Assembly: GCA_021323655.1 (NCBI GenBank)
Contig: JAJPKO010000042.1
Location: 1-64,000, forward strand
DNA: 64,000 nt
DNA from: Acidobacteriaceae bacterium
Lineage (GTDB): Bacteria > Acidobacteriota > Terriglobia > Terriglobales > Acidobacteriaceae
Direction: 5' to 3'
Below are positions 8,681 through 18,015 of the stretch, piece after piece. Each line of letters begins with the position of its first letter. Positions within the stretch are counted from its first letter, which is position 1. A program made the position numbers and the translations under genes. The notes beneath the pieces are model-generated. The model saw only the letters and a list, made by a program, of their open reading frames with translations, did not search any database and had not been told where the DNA came from.

Positions 8681-11600
8681 ATGAAACGCTTCTTTTATGG
8701 AGGCCCCGGCCTGCGGACCATTCTGCTCTTTCTGTGCGCCCTCTGCGCACTTCCCATCCATGCCCAGGTAGACCAGGGCACCATCACCGGCACCGTCACT
8801 GACCCCACAGGCGCCGTCGTACCCAACGCGCAGATCACCCTCACCAACACTGACACCGGACTAGTCCTCACTTCCACCACCAACCAGAACGGCGTCTACG
8901 TCTTTTCTCCACTCAAGATCGGCAACTACTCCGTCTCGGCCTCCGCGGCGGGCTTCGCCACCAGCACCCTCTCCGACCTGGTCCTCAACGTCAATCAGCG
9001 TCTCGCTGCCGACGTAAAACTCCAGCCCGGAAACGTCTCGCAAACCGTCACCGTCAGCTCCAGCGTCGAACAGCTCCTCCAAACCCAGCAGTCGTCCACC
9101 GGACAAGTCGTCAGCGCCCAGATCATCAATGACACGCCACTCAACGGCCGCAACTACGTCTTCATCGCTCAGTTCTCCGCCGGCGTCACGCAATCCAACG
9201 GCTCCCGCGGCTTGGGCAAGGGAGACTTCGACGCCAACGGCCTGCGCGCCGAGCAGAACAACTTCATCCTCGACGGCGTAGACAACAACTCCAACGCCGT
9301 GGACTTCCTCAATGGTGCCAGCTTCGTCGTAAAGCCTCCGCCAGATGCACTCGCCGAATTCAAAGTGCAGACCAGCAACTACGACGCTGAATTCGGCCAT
9401 TCCGCCGGTGCCGTGCTCAACGCCTCCATCAAAAGTGGCACCAACGCCCTCCACGGCGACCTCTGGGAGTACTGGCGTAACGACGCACTCGACGCAAAAG
9501 ATTATTTCGCCAGGACCACGCCGGAATACCGCCAGAACCAGTTCGGCGCCACCATCGGCGGCCCCATCGCTAAAAATCACCTCTTCTTCTTCGGCGATGT
9601 CGAAGCCAACCGCATCATCTTTGGCGAAACCGACACCTACACCGTCCCCACCGCGCGTATGAGAAATGGCGACTTCACTGAATTACTCAATCCATCTCTC
9701 ACCGGCTCCAGCCAGCCCATCTACCTCTATCAGCCCGGCTCCGCTGGAAACGCGCTACTCGCCTGCAATGGCCAGCAGAACGTCTTCTGCGCCAACCAGA
9801 TTGACCCCATCGCCCAGCGCATTCTCAATCTCTATCCGCAGCCCAACGCCAATGGCGGCAACACCTACAGTAACTACGTCTTCAACCGCAGAAACCTCGA
9901 CAACTCCGTCTCCTGGGACGGCCGCATAGACTGGAACGCATCCGCCCGCGACCAGGCCTTCTTCCGTATGAGCTACTACAACGAGCGCGGCAACTACGCC
10001 CCGCCACTCGGTCCCATCCTCGACGGAGGCAGCTACGGCTCTGACGGCCCCACCATCAACATGGGCGAAAACTACGCCCTCAGCGAGACCCACGAATTCA
10101 GCAACACCCTCGCCAACGAGTTCCGCTTCGGCTACAACTGGGGACACTTCCAGTTCCTCCAGCCCGGTGCCAATCAGAACATCGCGCCTACCCTCGGCCT
10201 CGGCGGCATTCCCTTTCAGAAGAACAACGGCGGCCTACCCAGCACCAGCATTTCCGGCATCAGCAGCTTCGGCTCCCCCGGCTTCTATCCCGCCATCGAG
10301 TATGAAAACGTCTTTCAAATCCTCGACAACGTGACCAAAGTTGCCGGCAACCACACACTCAAGATGGGCCTCGCCTTCCAGCATGTCCGCTACTCCACCA
10401 CCGCACCCATCAACCCACACGGCAGTTATAGTTTCAACGGCTTCTACACCAGCAAGCCCGGCGCCAGCTTCACCGGTTCCGGTGTCGCCGACTTCCTCGC
10501 CAACCAGATGCGCAGCGCAGGCCTCTCCAACTTCTTCAACATTGACAACGTGCGCTGGTACAACTCCGGCTATTTTCAGGACGACTGGAAGGCCCTTCCC
10601 AATCTCACGCTCAACCTCGGCATCCGCTATGACTACTACCAGCCACCCGAAGAACGCCACGACAACCAGGCCCTCTGGTATCCCACAGCTATCAACGGCC
10701 CCGGCTCCGGCACCGCTAATTATGTTATGGCCAACAGCAAGCGCAACCTGCCTCTCGCGCCCAGCTTTCTCAACCTGCTCGCGAAAGACAATATCAGCCT
10801 CGTCTACACCGGCAACCACTCGCTCCTCAAGCCTGAATACACTGACGTAAGCCCCCGCATCGGCTTTGCCTACACGCCCTTCAGCCGCTTCGTCATTCGC
10901 GGAGGCTTCGGACTCTTCTATGGGGGGCTCGAAAGCATTGGCGGCGCGCCTAATCCCGGCTTTAACTATCCTTTCTCCTTCTCATCCAACTTCCCTGCTC
11001 CCGGATGCAGCACCACCAACTGCCCCACCAACGGCCTTACTCTGGAAACAGGCTTCTCTCAGGCCTTGGCCCAGGGCATCCAGAACTATCTCTCCACCCC
11101 CGGCCTCGTCGGCGGACAGCCCAGGTTCCACTCCTCCTACACCGAGCAGTACAACCTCTCCACGCAGTACGCCTTTTCGCCTACGCTCAGCCTCACGCTC
11201 GCTTACGTCGGCAATCTTTCCCGGCGTCTTCAGGCCTTCCCCGACCAGAACTCACCCGACGGACTCCTCGGACCAAGAGATAACGCGCAGCTTATCCGCC
11301 CATTCCCCAACTTCGGCGGCTCCCAATTCAACGCCTACGAGGGCGTAGGCAGTTTCAACTCCGGGCAGGCCACGCTTGAGAAGCGCTCATCCAGCGGCCT
11401 CTATTTCCTCGCCACCTACACCTACGGCCACGCGCTCGATGACACAGCCACCCCGCTCAACGGAGGATCCAACACCTACCGCAATGCCTTGCTCATTCCC
11501 ATGGGTTACGAGCTGGCCAACTCTGACTGGGACGTGCGCCATCGTTTCACCTTCAATGGCGACTACCAGCTCCCCTTCGGCCGCGGACGCCGCTTCCTCA

Positions 11601-12196
11601 ACCAGGGCGGCGTGCTCAATGCCCTCATCGGCGGATGGTCTACTGATCTTGTCTTTGTCGCGCAGACCGGCACCCCCTTCACCGTCGGCCCCAACAACGC
11701 CGGGGTCAATGGAGCCTCCCGTCGCGCCATCCTGAAGCGCGATCCCTTTAAGGCAGGCGGCGCTCAGGATCCAACCAACCCCAACACCACCTGCGCACCC
11801 AGCACCCGCAACATCCAGCACTGGTTCAATCCCTGTGCCTTTGCCAATCCGCTGCCGGGCGGCGACATCCCCAACACCCAGACCGCGCAAAACCCGCTTG
11901 GCACCCCCATTCGCGGACTCGCCCAGGTCCTCGCCTTCACCGGAACAGCCAGAAACCAGATCTTTGGCCCCGGCTACGAGCGCATCAATATGAGCGTCTT
12001 CAAAAACTTTGATACCTTTGAAGGCCAATACCTCCAGTTCCGCGCCGATGCCTTCAACCTCTTCAACACGCCCGCCTTCGGAAACCCCAGCGGCAGCATC
12101 AACCCCAACGGCGGACAAATCACATCCACACGCAACCTCGGCCTCTTCACCCCCAACCCCAGGTTCATTCAACTGGCGTTAAAGTATTACTTCTAA
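8681..12196 (+). CDS. TonB-dependent receptor, Oar-like with CarboxypepD_reg-like domain
   Basis: Outer-membrane active transporter of 1171 aa, of the class expanded in Acidobacteriota. Order of parts: signal peptide ending at HAQ (residue about 29); carboxypeptidase-regulatory-like domain (QGTITGTVTDPTGAVVPNA to LSDLVLNVNQ, about 30-110); plug (LNGRNYVFIAQFSAGVTQ, NNFILDGVDNN, about 140-250); then a long 22-strand-type barrel ending in the aromatic LALKYYF typical of BAM substrates. It probably imports the oligosaccharide or glycolipid headgroup attacked by GH59. AGGAGA lies eight bases before the ATG. It is transcribed divergently from the LacI gene with two candidate operators between them. 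No SusD-like gene is present, as is usual in this phylum. The substrate is inferred from context only. Confidence 0.92.
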   Translation: MKRFFYGGPGLRTILLFLCALCALPIHAQVDQGTITGTVTDPTGAVVPNAQITLTNTDTGLVLTSTTNQNGVYVFSPLKIGNYSVSASAAGFATSTLSDLVLNVNQRLAADVKLQPGNVSQTVTVSSSVEQLLQTQQSSTGQVVSAQIINDTPLNGRNYVFIAQFSAGVTQSNGSRGLGKGDFDANGLRAEQNNFILDGVDNNSNAVDFLNGASFVVKPPPDALAEFKVQTSNYDAEFGHSAGAVLNASIKSGTNALHGDLWEYWRNDALDAKDYFARTTPEYRQNQFGATIGGPIAKNHLFFFGDVEANRIIFGETDTYTVPTARMRNGDFTELLNPSLTGSSQPIYLYQPGSAGNALLACNGQQNVFCANQIDPIAQRILNLYPQPNANGGNTYSNYVFNRRNLDNSVSWDGRIDWNASARDQAFFRMSYYNERGNYAPPLGPILDGGSYGSDGPTINMGENYALSETHEFSNTLANEFRFGYNWGHFQFLQPGANQNIAPTLGLGGIPFQKNNGGLPSTSISGISSFGSPGFYPAIEYENVFQILDNVTKVAGNHTLKMGLAFQHVRYSTTAPINPHGSYSFNGFYTSKPGASFTGSGVADFLANQMRSAGLSNFFNIDNVRWYNSGYFQDDWKALPNLTLNLGIRYDYYQPPEERHDNQALWYPTAINGPGSGTANYVMANSKRNLPLAPSFLNLLAKDNISLVYTGNHSLLKPEYTDVSPRIGFAYTPFSRFVIRGGFGLFYGGLESIGGAPNPGFNYPFSFSSNFPAPGCSTTNCPTNGLTLETGFSQALAQGIQNYLSTPGLVGGQPRFHSSYTEQYNLSTQYAFSPTLSLTLAYVGNLSRRLQAFPDQNSPDGLLGPRDNAQLIRPFPNFGGSQFNAYEGVGSFNSGQATLEKRSSSGLYFLATYTYGHALDDTATPLNGGSNTYRNALLIPMGYELANSDWDVRHRFTFNGDYQLPFGRGRRFLNQGGVLNALIGGWSTDLVFVAQTGTPFTVGPNNAGVNGASRRAILKRDPFKAGGAQDPTNPNTTCAPSTRNIQHWFNPCAFANPLPGGDIPNTQTAQNPLGTPIRGLAQVLAFTGTARNQIFGPGYERINMSVFKNFDTFEGQYLQFRADAFNLFNTPAFGNPSGSINPNGGQITSTRNLGLFTPNPRFIQLALKYYF

Positions 12197-12387
12197 AACA
12201 AAGCACGGGTGAAGACCTATGTGACACGCTCTGATGTCCCGGCGATGGCCCCTGCGGCACTCTTTGCCAGAAGCCATCGCCAGCCTCGACCAAAACATCT
12301 GATGTGTGCGTCCTGCAGCAGTCCGCTCCCGCGCTTCCTCTCCACACCAGCAGACCTACATCATAGGCAGCACCGGATGGCTGAGCG

Positions 12388-12699
12388 TGGTGCGGGGCGG
12401 AAGGCGTCGAGTTTGTCGTTGCTGGACTACAGGTTGAGCCGCTCGACGCAATCGTGCGGCGCATCCGTTGCATGGGTCTCAATACCGTGCGGCTGCTTTG
12501 GTCCAACGAAATGTATGAGAACAATCCCATCGTGCCCGACTACGCCGTCGTCGCTAACCCGCAGCTCAAAGGCAGGCACTCCCCTGCAGGTCTTTGACAT
12601 CGTCATCCGCGAACTTGCTCGCCCGGGCATCCTCGTCGTACTCGATAACCGCAACAGTAACGCCGAATGGTGTTGCGGCAACGATGGTAATCAGCTCTT
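12388..12699 (+). pseudogene. Remnant of GH5 glycoside hydrolase
   Basis: Only the N-terminal part of a GH5-type catalytic domain is readable: WCGAEGVEFVVAGLQ, IVRRIRCMGLNTVRLLWSNE and NPIVPDYAVVANPQLKG. A one-base shift near 12570-12580 follows, and then LQVFDIVIRELARPGILVVLD and NSNAEWCCGNDGNQL in another frame. After about 12699 the match stops: the catalytic acid/base and nucleophile regions are missing, as is a clean start. The rest of 12197-12981 holds nothing I recognise. A functional GH5 may once have worked with the adjacent TonB receptor. The long open frame spanning part of this stretch is a chance fusion across the frameshift. Confidence 0.7.
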
Positions 12700-12981
12700 G
12701 GCTGATTCTCAGTTCCGTGGCAGATGTCATTATCGTCAGCCTGATGGCAACCACGGCATCCTGATGGCCAGCATCCCTTGGTCTTTGATCGCTTCTTTGT
12801 ATGCCGGAGTACTTGTTCTTCTGCTTCTGATCAACAACGGGAAAGTTCGTATCTTCCGGAGCTTCGAAATCCGGCGAGAGTACCGTAATCCTGATCTTCT
12901 GCGGTTACACGCCAGAAGTGTGAGTTTAATCACAGCCAGCGCAAATCAAGGGGGATACGTTGAGCACAGAGGCATACAGCC

Positions 12982-13233
12982 ATGACACACATTGATGGAC
13001 GTGATGGACGTCTTGAAAAAGCGTACATGTGTTTATGCAAAGTACTCAGAGATCCCCAGGATTTTGGCTTAGGCCCAAGAGTCCCGCCGCCGCTCAAGAA
13101 TATTCTCGAAAAAACGCTTTCTATGTTGGCGGAGGTTATGCGAGAGAAAGGGTCCGATTCTACTGGAAATCTTGAGGCCGAACTGTCTCAGGATGCTGAT
13201 CGCCATGATCAACAAACCCCTGGATGCGCATAA
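12982..13233 (+). CDS. Small hypothetical protein (83 aa)
   Basis: Unrecognised small charged protein with no signal peptide and a helical-looking middle (PPPLKNILEKTLSMLAEVMREK). AGAGG lies nine bases before the ATG, an acceptable ribosome site. It follows the GH5 remnant and lies convergent to the universal stress protein gene. No domain is visible. It could equally be a chance frame in a decayed region. Confidence 0.35.
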   Translation: MTHIDGRDGRLEKAYMCLCKVLRDPQDFGLGPRVPPPLKNILEKTLSMLAEVMREKGSDSTGNLEAELSQDADRHDQQTPGCA

Positions 13234-13309
13234 AGACAAAGGCCGTGGCTCCGTCCCCAGGGACCAACGCCGGATTCCATTGAAGCAAAACATACCTACT
13301 ATCTATGAA

Positions 13310-14206
13310 TTACACGAGGTGAGGCTTCAGAGATTGTTGTTGGGCCACGGTGAGCACGGGACAACGCGCTTCCCTGACAATCGCCGAAACAATTCCGTGT
13401 AACCGCGTTCCGTCTTCAAGGTCACCCTGATGGACGCCCATCACAATAAAATCGGCATTATTTTTTTCGGCCAACAACAGGATATTCCTTGCAATAGCCC
13501 CATGCCGGGTGAACTGCTTCACAGGCACTGCCTGTTTTTGGATGGCGCTTGCAATCTCGTCCAGTTTTTTCCTGCATGCTGCTTCATGACCAAAGCAGGA
13601 AGAGACTCCATAAGGGTCGCAGACATGGAGCAAAAGCAAGTTTGCTGAGAGACTGATGGCCAGTGAAGTTGCAGTGGGAAGGGCCGCGAGCGAACTTGCA
13701 GAGAAGTCTGTTGGAAAAAGGATGGCTTGGGCCCTCACAGAAAACGGGCCCGGCTCAACCCTGGGACCTACAGTAAGCACGCTGCATGGCACGCTGCGCA
13801 GAATGGCTTCTGCAGTCGATCCAAGGCCCTTCCCCATGCCGATTTTCATGCCGCTTGAGCCGAGGACCACTATGTCCGCGCGGCATTCCTGCTGGACCTG
13901 AAAGATCGCGTCCCTGACATTGCCATAACGAACAAGGACCTCGCCCTTAATTCCTTTGGCGGCCAGCAGGCTATCGCTGATGCGGTTCAAGTCGCTCCTG
14001 GCGGCCTCCGCAAGTTCCCGAAGATCGGAAGAAGAGGAATCCATTGGGCTGGTCGCGCCCGATGGATCAAGCACATGAACAAGGAAAAGCTTGGCCCGGT
14101 AGGCAGAAGCGATGCTCGCGGCATAGCCTAACGCAACTGACGAGTGATCAGAGAGGTCCGTCGCAAACAGAACAGTATGTATGGAGTTTTGGAGCGTGCT
14201 TGGCAT
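13310..14206 (-). CDS. Tandem-domain universal stress protein (UspA family)
   Basis: Cytoplasmic stress protein of 298 aa with two UspA domains. Domain 1 starts HTVLFATDLSDHSSVAL and carries an ATP-binding-type loop (VVLGSSGMKIGMGKGLGSTAEAI). Domain 2 starts QAILFPTDFSASSLAAL and ends IVMGVHQGDLEDGTRL...RCPVLTV, where the G-2x-G-9x-G(S/T) loop is degenerate, so only the first domain is likely to bind nucleotide. Tandem USPs are frequent in low-oxygen regulons. The gene is divergent from the hydrogenase operon, and a GTGATCTGGATCAC box (FNR-like) lies about 55 bases before its start, so co-regulation with hydrogenase under oxygen limitation is plausible. Confidence 0.92.
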   Translation of the reverse strand: MPSTLQNSIHTVLFATDLSDHSSVALGYAASIASAYRAKLFLVHVLDPSGATSPMDSSSSDLRELAEAARSDLNRISDSLLAAKGIKGEVLVRYGNVRDAIFQVQQECRADIVVLGSSGMKIGMGKGLGSTAEAILRSVPCSVLTVGPRVEPGPFSVRAQAILFPTDFSASSLAALPTATSLAISLSANLLLLHVCDPYGVSSCFGHEAACRKKLDEIASAIQKQAVPVKQFTRHGAIARNILLLAEKNNADFIVMGVHQGDLEDGTRLHGIVSAIVREARCPVLTVAQQQSLKPHLV

Positions 14207-14260
14207 GGCTTCCTCGACGAAATGCAGCCCCTAGGGTAGTGCACTTTGAACATCAGCGAC

Positions 14261-14274
14261 GTGATCTGGATCAC
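14261..14274. promoter_or_regulatory. FNR-like box GTGATCTGGATCAC
   Basis: This matches the FNR consensus TTGAT-N4-ATCAA at all but the outermost position of each half-site. It is centred about 62 bases before the USP start and 181 bases before hyaA, in the divergent intergenic region 14207-14448. Confidence 0.5.
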
Positions 14275-14361
14275 TCGCAATTAATGGGAAAGGAATCCGC
14301 ATTGTTTACACACACGAGACCGGCGCATCCATATCGCTGGTCGCAATTTTGGAAATGCATA

Positions 14362-14377
14362 TGTGACGCGCGTCACA
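14362..14377. promoter_or_regulatory. CRP/FNR-family palindrome TGTGA-N6-TCACA
   Basis: TGTGACGCGCGTCACA is a perfect palindrome, extending to 20 bases (14360-14379), and fits the CRP consensus TGTGA-N6-TCACA exactly. It lies about 80 bases before hyaA. An equivalent site occurs at 24244-24259. The cognate regulator is not in the window. Confidence 0.6.
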
Positions 14378-14448
14378 TACGTGCGCTCCCAACTGGAGCT
14401 AATTTTCAATGTCGAACGCGATTTCCGGCAGATGAAGGGTGAAATTCG

Positions 14449-15573
14449 ATGCTCCTCTCAGGGGAATCTATTCCTGAAGCATGCCAACGGCAGGGTGTAT
14501 CACGGCGGCAGTTCCTGGAGTTCTGTGCAGCAATCACAGCAACATTAGCACTGCCAACAAGCTACGCAGAAGCCATCGCCGAGGCGCTGGAGCAGCGAAG
14601 AAAACCTGTCCTCGTCTGGCTGGAATTTCAGGACTGCGCCGGCAATACCGAATCCATGCTTCGGGCCAGCCATCCCTCCGTGGAGGACATCGTCCTTGAA
14701 ACCCTCTCGTGGGAATATCACGAAACCATCATGGCCGGATACGGTAAAGCCGCCGAAGCCGCGCTGGATCGCGTCATTCGAGAAGAAAAAGGAAAATACA
14801 TCGCTGTCGTCGAAGGCGCCATTCCCACCGCTGACGACGGCGTGTATTGCACTATAGGAGGACGCACAGCGCTGGATATTGCGCGCGAAGTCTGCGGCAA
14901 TGCAGCGGCGAACATCGCCGTCGGCGCCTGCGCCTGGGATGGCGGTCTGGTCCGTTCCAATCCCAACCCCACCGGCGCGTTGGGGTTACAAGATGCCGTG
15001 CCAGGACTCAAGGTCGTGAATCTTCCAGGTTGCCCGCATAATGCGGCGAACACGGCTGCGGTGTTAGTACATTATCTGACGTTTGGCGAGATGCCTGCGC
15101 TTGATCCCTACAACCGCCCTTTGTTTGCCTATGGGCAGATCATTCATGATCAGTGCGAGCGCCGCGCCCATTACGATGCGGGCCGTTTCGTGCAGGCATG
15201 GGGGGACGAAGCGCACCGCAAGGGGTGGTGCCTGTACAAGATGGGCTGCAAGGGTCCTGAAGCGAACTACAACTGCCCGACGGTACGCTGGAATGACGCT
15301 ACCAGTTGGCCTGTGAAAGCAGGCCACGGCTGTATCGCCTGCGCGTCTCCGCGTTTCTGGGACACGAAATCACCTTTTTATGAACGACTGCCGCATCCTG
15401 CCGGATTCGGCGTAGATGTTACCGCCGGCGAGATCGGCTGGACCATTGTCGGGGCAGTGGCAGCAGCAACTGCCGCGCATGGGGTCGGTCATCTTATTCG
15501 CAACCGGATACATCCGCTGGACCAGGAAGGCGAGGAAACAAAGAAAGACGCTGCTCCCACGGAGGAACCATAA
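14449..15573 (+). CDS. hyaA: [NiFe] hydrogenase small subunit (group 1, Hya type)
   Basis: Electron-transfer subunit of a membrane-bound, periplasm-facing uptake hydrogenase. The Tat signal is clear (VSRRQFLEFCAAITATLALP). Iron-sulfur ligands are largely in place: NLPGCPHN for the proximal cluster, and IHDQC, GWCLYKMGCKGP, NCP and GHGCIACASPRFWD for the distal and medial clusters. The first proximal motif reads QDCAGNTES, so the second Cys of the usual CxxC is Asn. The extra Cys pair of oxygen-tolerant group 1d enzymes is absent. A C-terminal hydrophobic helix (GWTIVGAVAAATAAHGVGHLI) anchors the subunit to the membrane next to HyaC. It is first in a ten-gene operon, with AAGGG upstream of the ATG. 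Confidence 0.95.
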   Translation: MLLSGESIPEACQRQGVSRRQFLEFCAAITATLALPTSYAEAIAEALEQRRKPVLVWLEFQDCAGNTESMLRASHPSVEDIVLETLSWEYHETIMAGYGKAAEAALDRVIREEKGKYIAVVEGAIPTADDGVYCTIGGRTALDIAREVCGNAAANIAVGACAWDGGLVRSNPNPTGALGLQDAVPGLKVVNLPGCPHNAANTAAVLVHYLTFGEMPALDPYNRPLFAYGQIIHDQCERRAHYDAGRFVQAWGDEAHRKGWCLYKMGCKGPEANYNCPTVRWNDATSWPVKAGHGCIACASPRFWDTKSPFYERLPHPAGFGVDVTAGEIGWTIVGAVAAATAAHGVGHLIRNRIHPLDQEGEETKKDAAPTEEP

Positions 15574-17289
15574 GTGCCACGTGTTGTGATTGACCCAATG
15601 ACCCGCATCGAGGGCCATCTACGCATTGAGGCCGAGGTGAACGGACACGAAGTTACAGATGCCTGGAGTTCAGGCACAATGTTCCGCGGCATCGAGTTGA
15701 TCCTTCGCGGCCGCGACCCGCGGGAAGCCTGGATATGGGCGCAGCGCATCTGCGGCGTCTGCACGACTGTGCATGCACTGGCTTCGGTACGCGCTGTCGA
15801 GAACGCGCTTGGAATCGAAGTGCCGGACAATGCGCGCCTGGTGCGCAATCTGATCGCAGGCGCACAGAACGTCCACGACCACATCATTCACTTCTATCAT
15901 CTGCATGCCTTGGATTGGGTGGATGTAACGCTGGCGCTCAAAGCTGATCCGACAAAGACATCGCAGATTGCGCAGTCAATTTCCGATTGGCCGAAATCAA
16001 GCGCCGCCTATTTCAAGGGCGTGCAGGACCGCGTGAAGTCGCTGGTCGCCAGCCGCCAGCTCAGCCTGTTCAGCAGCGGCGACTGGGGGCACCCTTCTTA
16101 CCATCTGCCTCCTGAAGTGAATCTGCTGGCCGTCGCGCACTACATCGAAGCGCTTGAGTTGCAACGCGAGTTCATTCGCATCCACGCAGTTCTGGGAGGC
16201 AAAAACCCGCACCCCCAGACCTATCTTGTCGGCGGCATGACGACCGCGATGGATGCGAATGAACCAGAAGCGGTCATCAATCCCGAGCGCATCACGTTGC
16301 TCAACCAACTGGTTGCCAATGCACAGACTTTTGTGAAGCAGGTATATGTGCCGGATATACTGGCCATCGCTGGGTTCTATCGCGACTGGTTCCAGTATGG
16401 GGAGGGGCTGGGAAATTTCCTGGCCTATGGAGATTATCCGAGCGCCAGCATCAAGGACCCAGCGGGCTTTCTTTTTCCACGTGGCATCATTCTTAAGCGC
16501 GACCTTTCTGCTGTGCTTCCTTTCGATCCGAAGAATGTCACTGAATATGTGACGCATTCCTGGTACGAATACTCAGATGGCGACCAGGCGGGCAAGCATC
16601 CGTCGCTGGGTGAGACCAACCCAAAATACACCGGACCGAAGCCTCCCTACGAATATCTGAAGACGGATGAGAAGTATTCATGGCTAAAGTCGCCGCGCTA
16701 TGACGATAAACCGATGGAGGTCGGGCCGTTGGCAAGGACGCTGGTGGCCTATGCTTCCGGCAATGAGCAAATCAAGAAACTGGTTGATGGAACACTTGCA
16801 AAACTGAATCTGCCGCCCGCGGCGCTTTTCTCCACAATGGGCCGTATTGCCGCCCGCGCGCTGGAAGCACAATTCATGGTGGACAATCTCTCCGCATGGG
16901 TCCGGCAACTGGATGACAACATGGCCCACGGAGATGTTCGTATCCATAACAGTGAGAAATGGGATCCGGAGAGCTGGCCGAAGTCCTGTCAAGGCTTCGG
17001 CTTGGAAGAGGCGCCGCGTGGTTCTCTCGGGCATTGGGTCGAAATCGAAAACAAGAAAATCGTAAATTACCAGGCTGTGGTCCCATCGACCTGGAATGCA
17101 GGCCCACGCGATGCTCACGGGCAGAGAGGAGCATACGAAGCGTCGCTGTTGAAGACACCGATCACCGATCCAGAGCGGCCGCTTGAGATTCTGCGCACCG
17201 TGCATTCCTTTGATCCCTGTCTGGCATGCGCTGTGCATGTCGTGGATGCGACGGGTCGTCTATATAGCCGAAGAGCAGTGGCGGTCTAA
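15574..17289 (+). CDS. hyaB: [NiFe] hydrogenase large subunit
   Basis: Catalytic subunit carrying the NiFe(CN)2CO centre that oxidises H2. The L1 motif RICGVCTTVH (Cys60, Cys63) and the L2 motif DPCLACAVH (Cys549, Cys552) supply the four Cys ligands. A 16-residue tail follows His555, to be removed by the HyaD endopeptidase. The family signatures IDPMTRIEGHLRIE and GGKNPHPQ are present. Length (571 aa) is normal. The start is GTG, directly abutting the hyaA stop, with GGAGG upstream. It is exported by hitchhiking on the Tat signal of HyaA. Confidence 0.97.
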   Translation: MPRVVIDPMTRIEGHLRIEAEVNGHEVTDAWSSGTMFRGIELILRGRDPREAWIWAQRICGVCTTVHALASVRAVENALGIEVPDNARLVRNLIAGAQNVHDHIIHFYHLHALDWVDVTLALKADPTKTSQIAQSISDWPKSSAAYFKGVQDRVKSLVASRQLSLFSSGDWGHPSYHLPPEVNLLAVAHYIEALELQREFIRIHAVLGGKNPHPQTYLVGGMTTAMDANEPEAVINPERITLLNQLVANAQTFVKQVYVPDILAIAGFYRDWFQYGEGLGNFLAYGDYPSASIKDPAGFLFPRGIILKRDLSAVLPFDPKNVTEYVTHSWYEYSDGDQAGKHPSLGETNPKYTGPKPPYEYLKTDEKYSWLKSPRYDDKPMEVGPLARTLVAYASGNEQIKKLVDGTLAKLNLPPAALFSTMGRIAARALEAQFMVDNLSAWVRQLDDNMAHGDVRIHNSEKWDPESWPKSCQGFGLEEAPRGSLGHWVEIENKKIVNYQAVVPSTWNAGPRDAHGQRGAYEASLLKTPITDPERPLEILRTVHSFDPCLACAVHVVDATGRLYSRRAVAV

Positions 17290-17301
17290 GTAGAGGACGC
17301 T

Positions 17302-18015
17302 ATGGCGACCAGTATCAAGACTCACGATGTTGAACAACCTGAAATCGTGCCGGTTTATGTCTGGCAGTGGCCCGTACGCATCGCGCACTGGATGATGGTG
17401 CTTTCGCTCACAGTTCTCACTGTCACGGGGTTCTACATGCACCATCCGTTTCTCGTGGCTACCGGTTCGAAGGCCTGGGTGATGGGCACAGCACGCTTCG
17501 TGCATGAGCTGTTCGGATTCATCCTGATCGCAGCGGTCCTCCTCCGTCTCTACTGGTTCTTCGCAGGGAACAAGTGGGCGCATTGGCACGCATGGGTCCC
17601 GCTGAAACGGGAACAATGGCGCAGCATGTACAGCATGGTCCTCTATTACACCTACCGGCGCCGTGAGCCATTTCCTGAGATCGGGCATAACTCGCTGGCG
17701 ACCGCCTCTTATCTCGGCATTGGCTTTTTCCTTGTTGTGGAATGCGTGACCGGGCTTGTGCTCTTCAGCGTGGTGCGTGGAAGCCGCTGGTTGACGTTGT
17801 TAGTAGGCTGGATACCGCGCATTGTGGACATTCAGTACATCCGCGCCACTCATTACTTCGTGATGTTCATCTTCATGGCGTTTCTGATCCACCACGTCTA
17901 CAGCGCCGTGCTGGTCTCGATGGAGCAAAAGAACGGTTTGATGGAGAGCATCTTCACAGGTTGGAAGTTTGTCCGCAAAGATCTGGTGGAGCAGGAGCGA
18001 GAAAACACGCGATGA
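17302..18015 (+). CDS. hyaC: Ni/Fe-hydrogenase b-type cytochrome subunit
   Basis: Integral membrane di-heme cytochrome b that accepts electrons from HyaA and passes them to the quinone pool. Four hydrophobic segments are visible, with candidate heme-ligand His residues in PVRIAHWMMVLS, RFVHELFGFIL and THYFVMFIFMAFLIHHVYS. Length of 237 aa is typical. It lies 12 bases after hyaB and overlaps hyaD (ATGA). Its presence argues that H2 electrons enter the respiratory chain rather than only a soluble carrier. Confidence 0.95.
   Translation: MATSIKTHDVEQPEIVPVYVWQWPVRIAHWMMVLSLTVLTVTGFYMHHPFLVATGSKAWVMGTARFVHELFGFILIAAVLLRLYWFFAGNKWAHWHAWVPLKREQWRSMYSMVLYYTYRRREPFPEIGHNSLATASYLGIGFFLVVECVTGLVLFSVVRGSRWLTLLVGWIPRIVDIQYIRATHYFVMFIFMAFLIHHVYSAVLVSMEQKNGLMESIFTGWKFVRKDLVEQERENTR

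Noticed and set aside
12209-12985. 258-codon plus-strand frame behind the receptor
   Set aside because: Only its middle matches GH5; it switches frame against the real homology, and both ends are unconserved.
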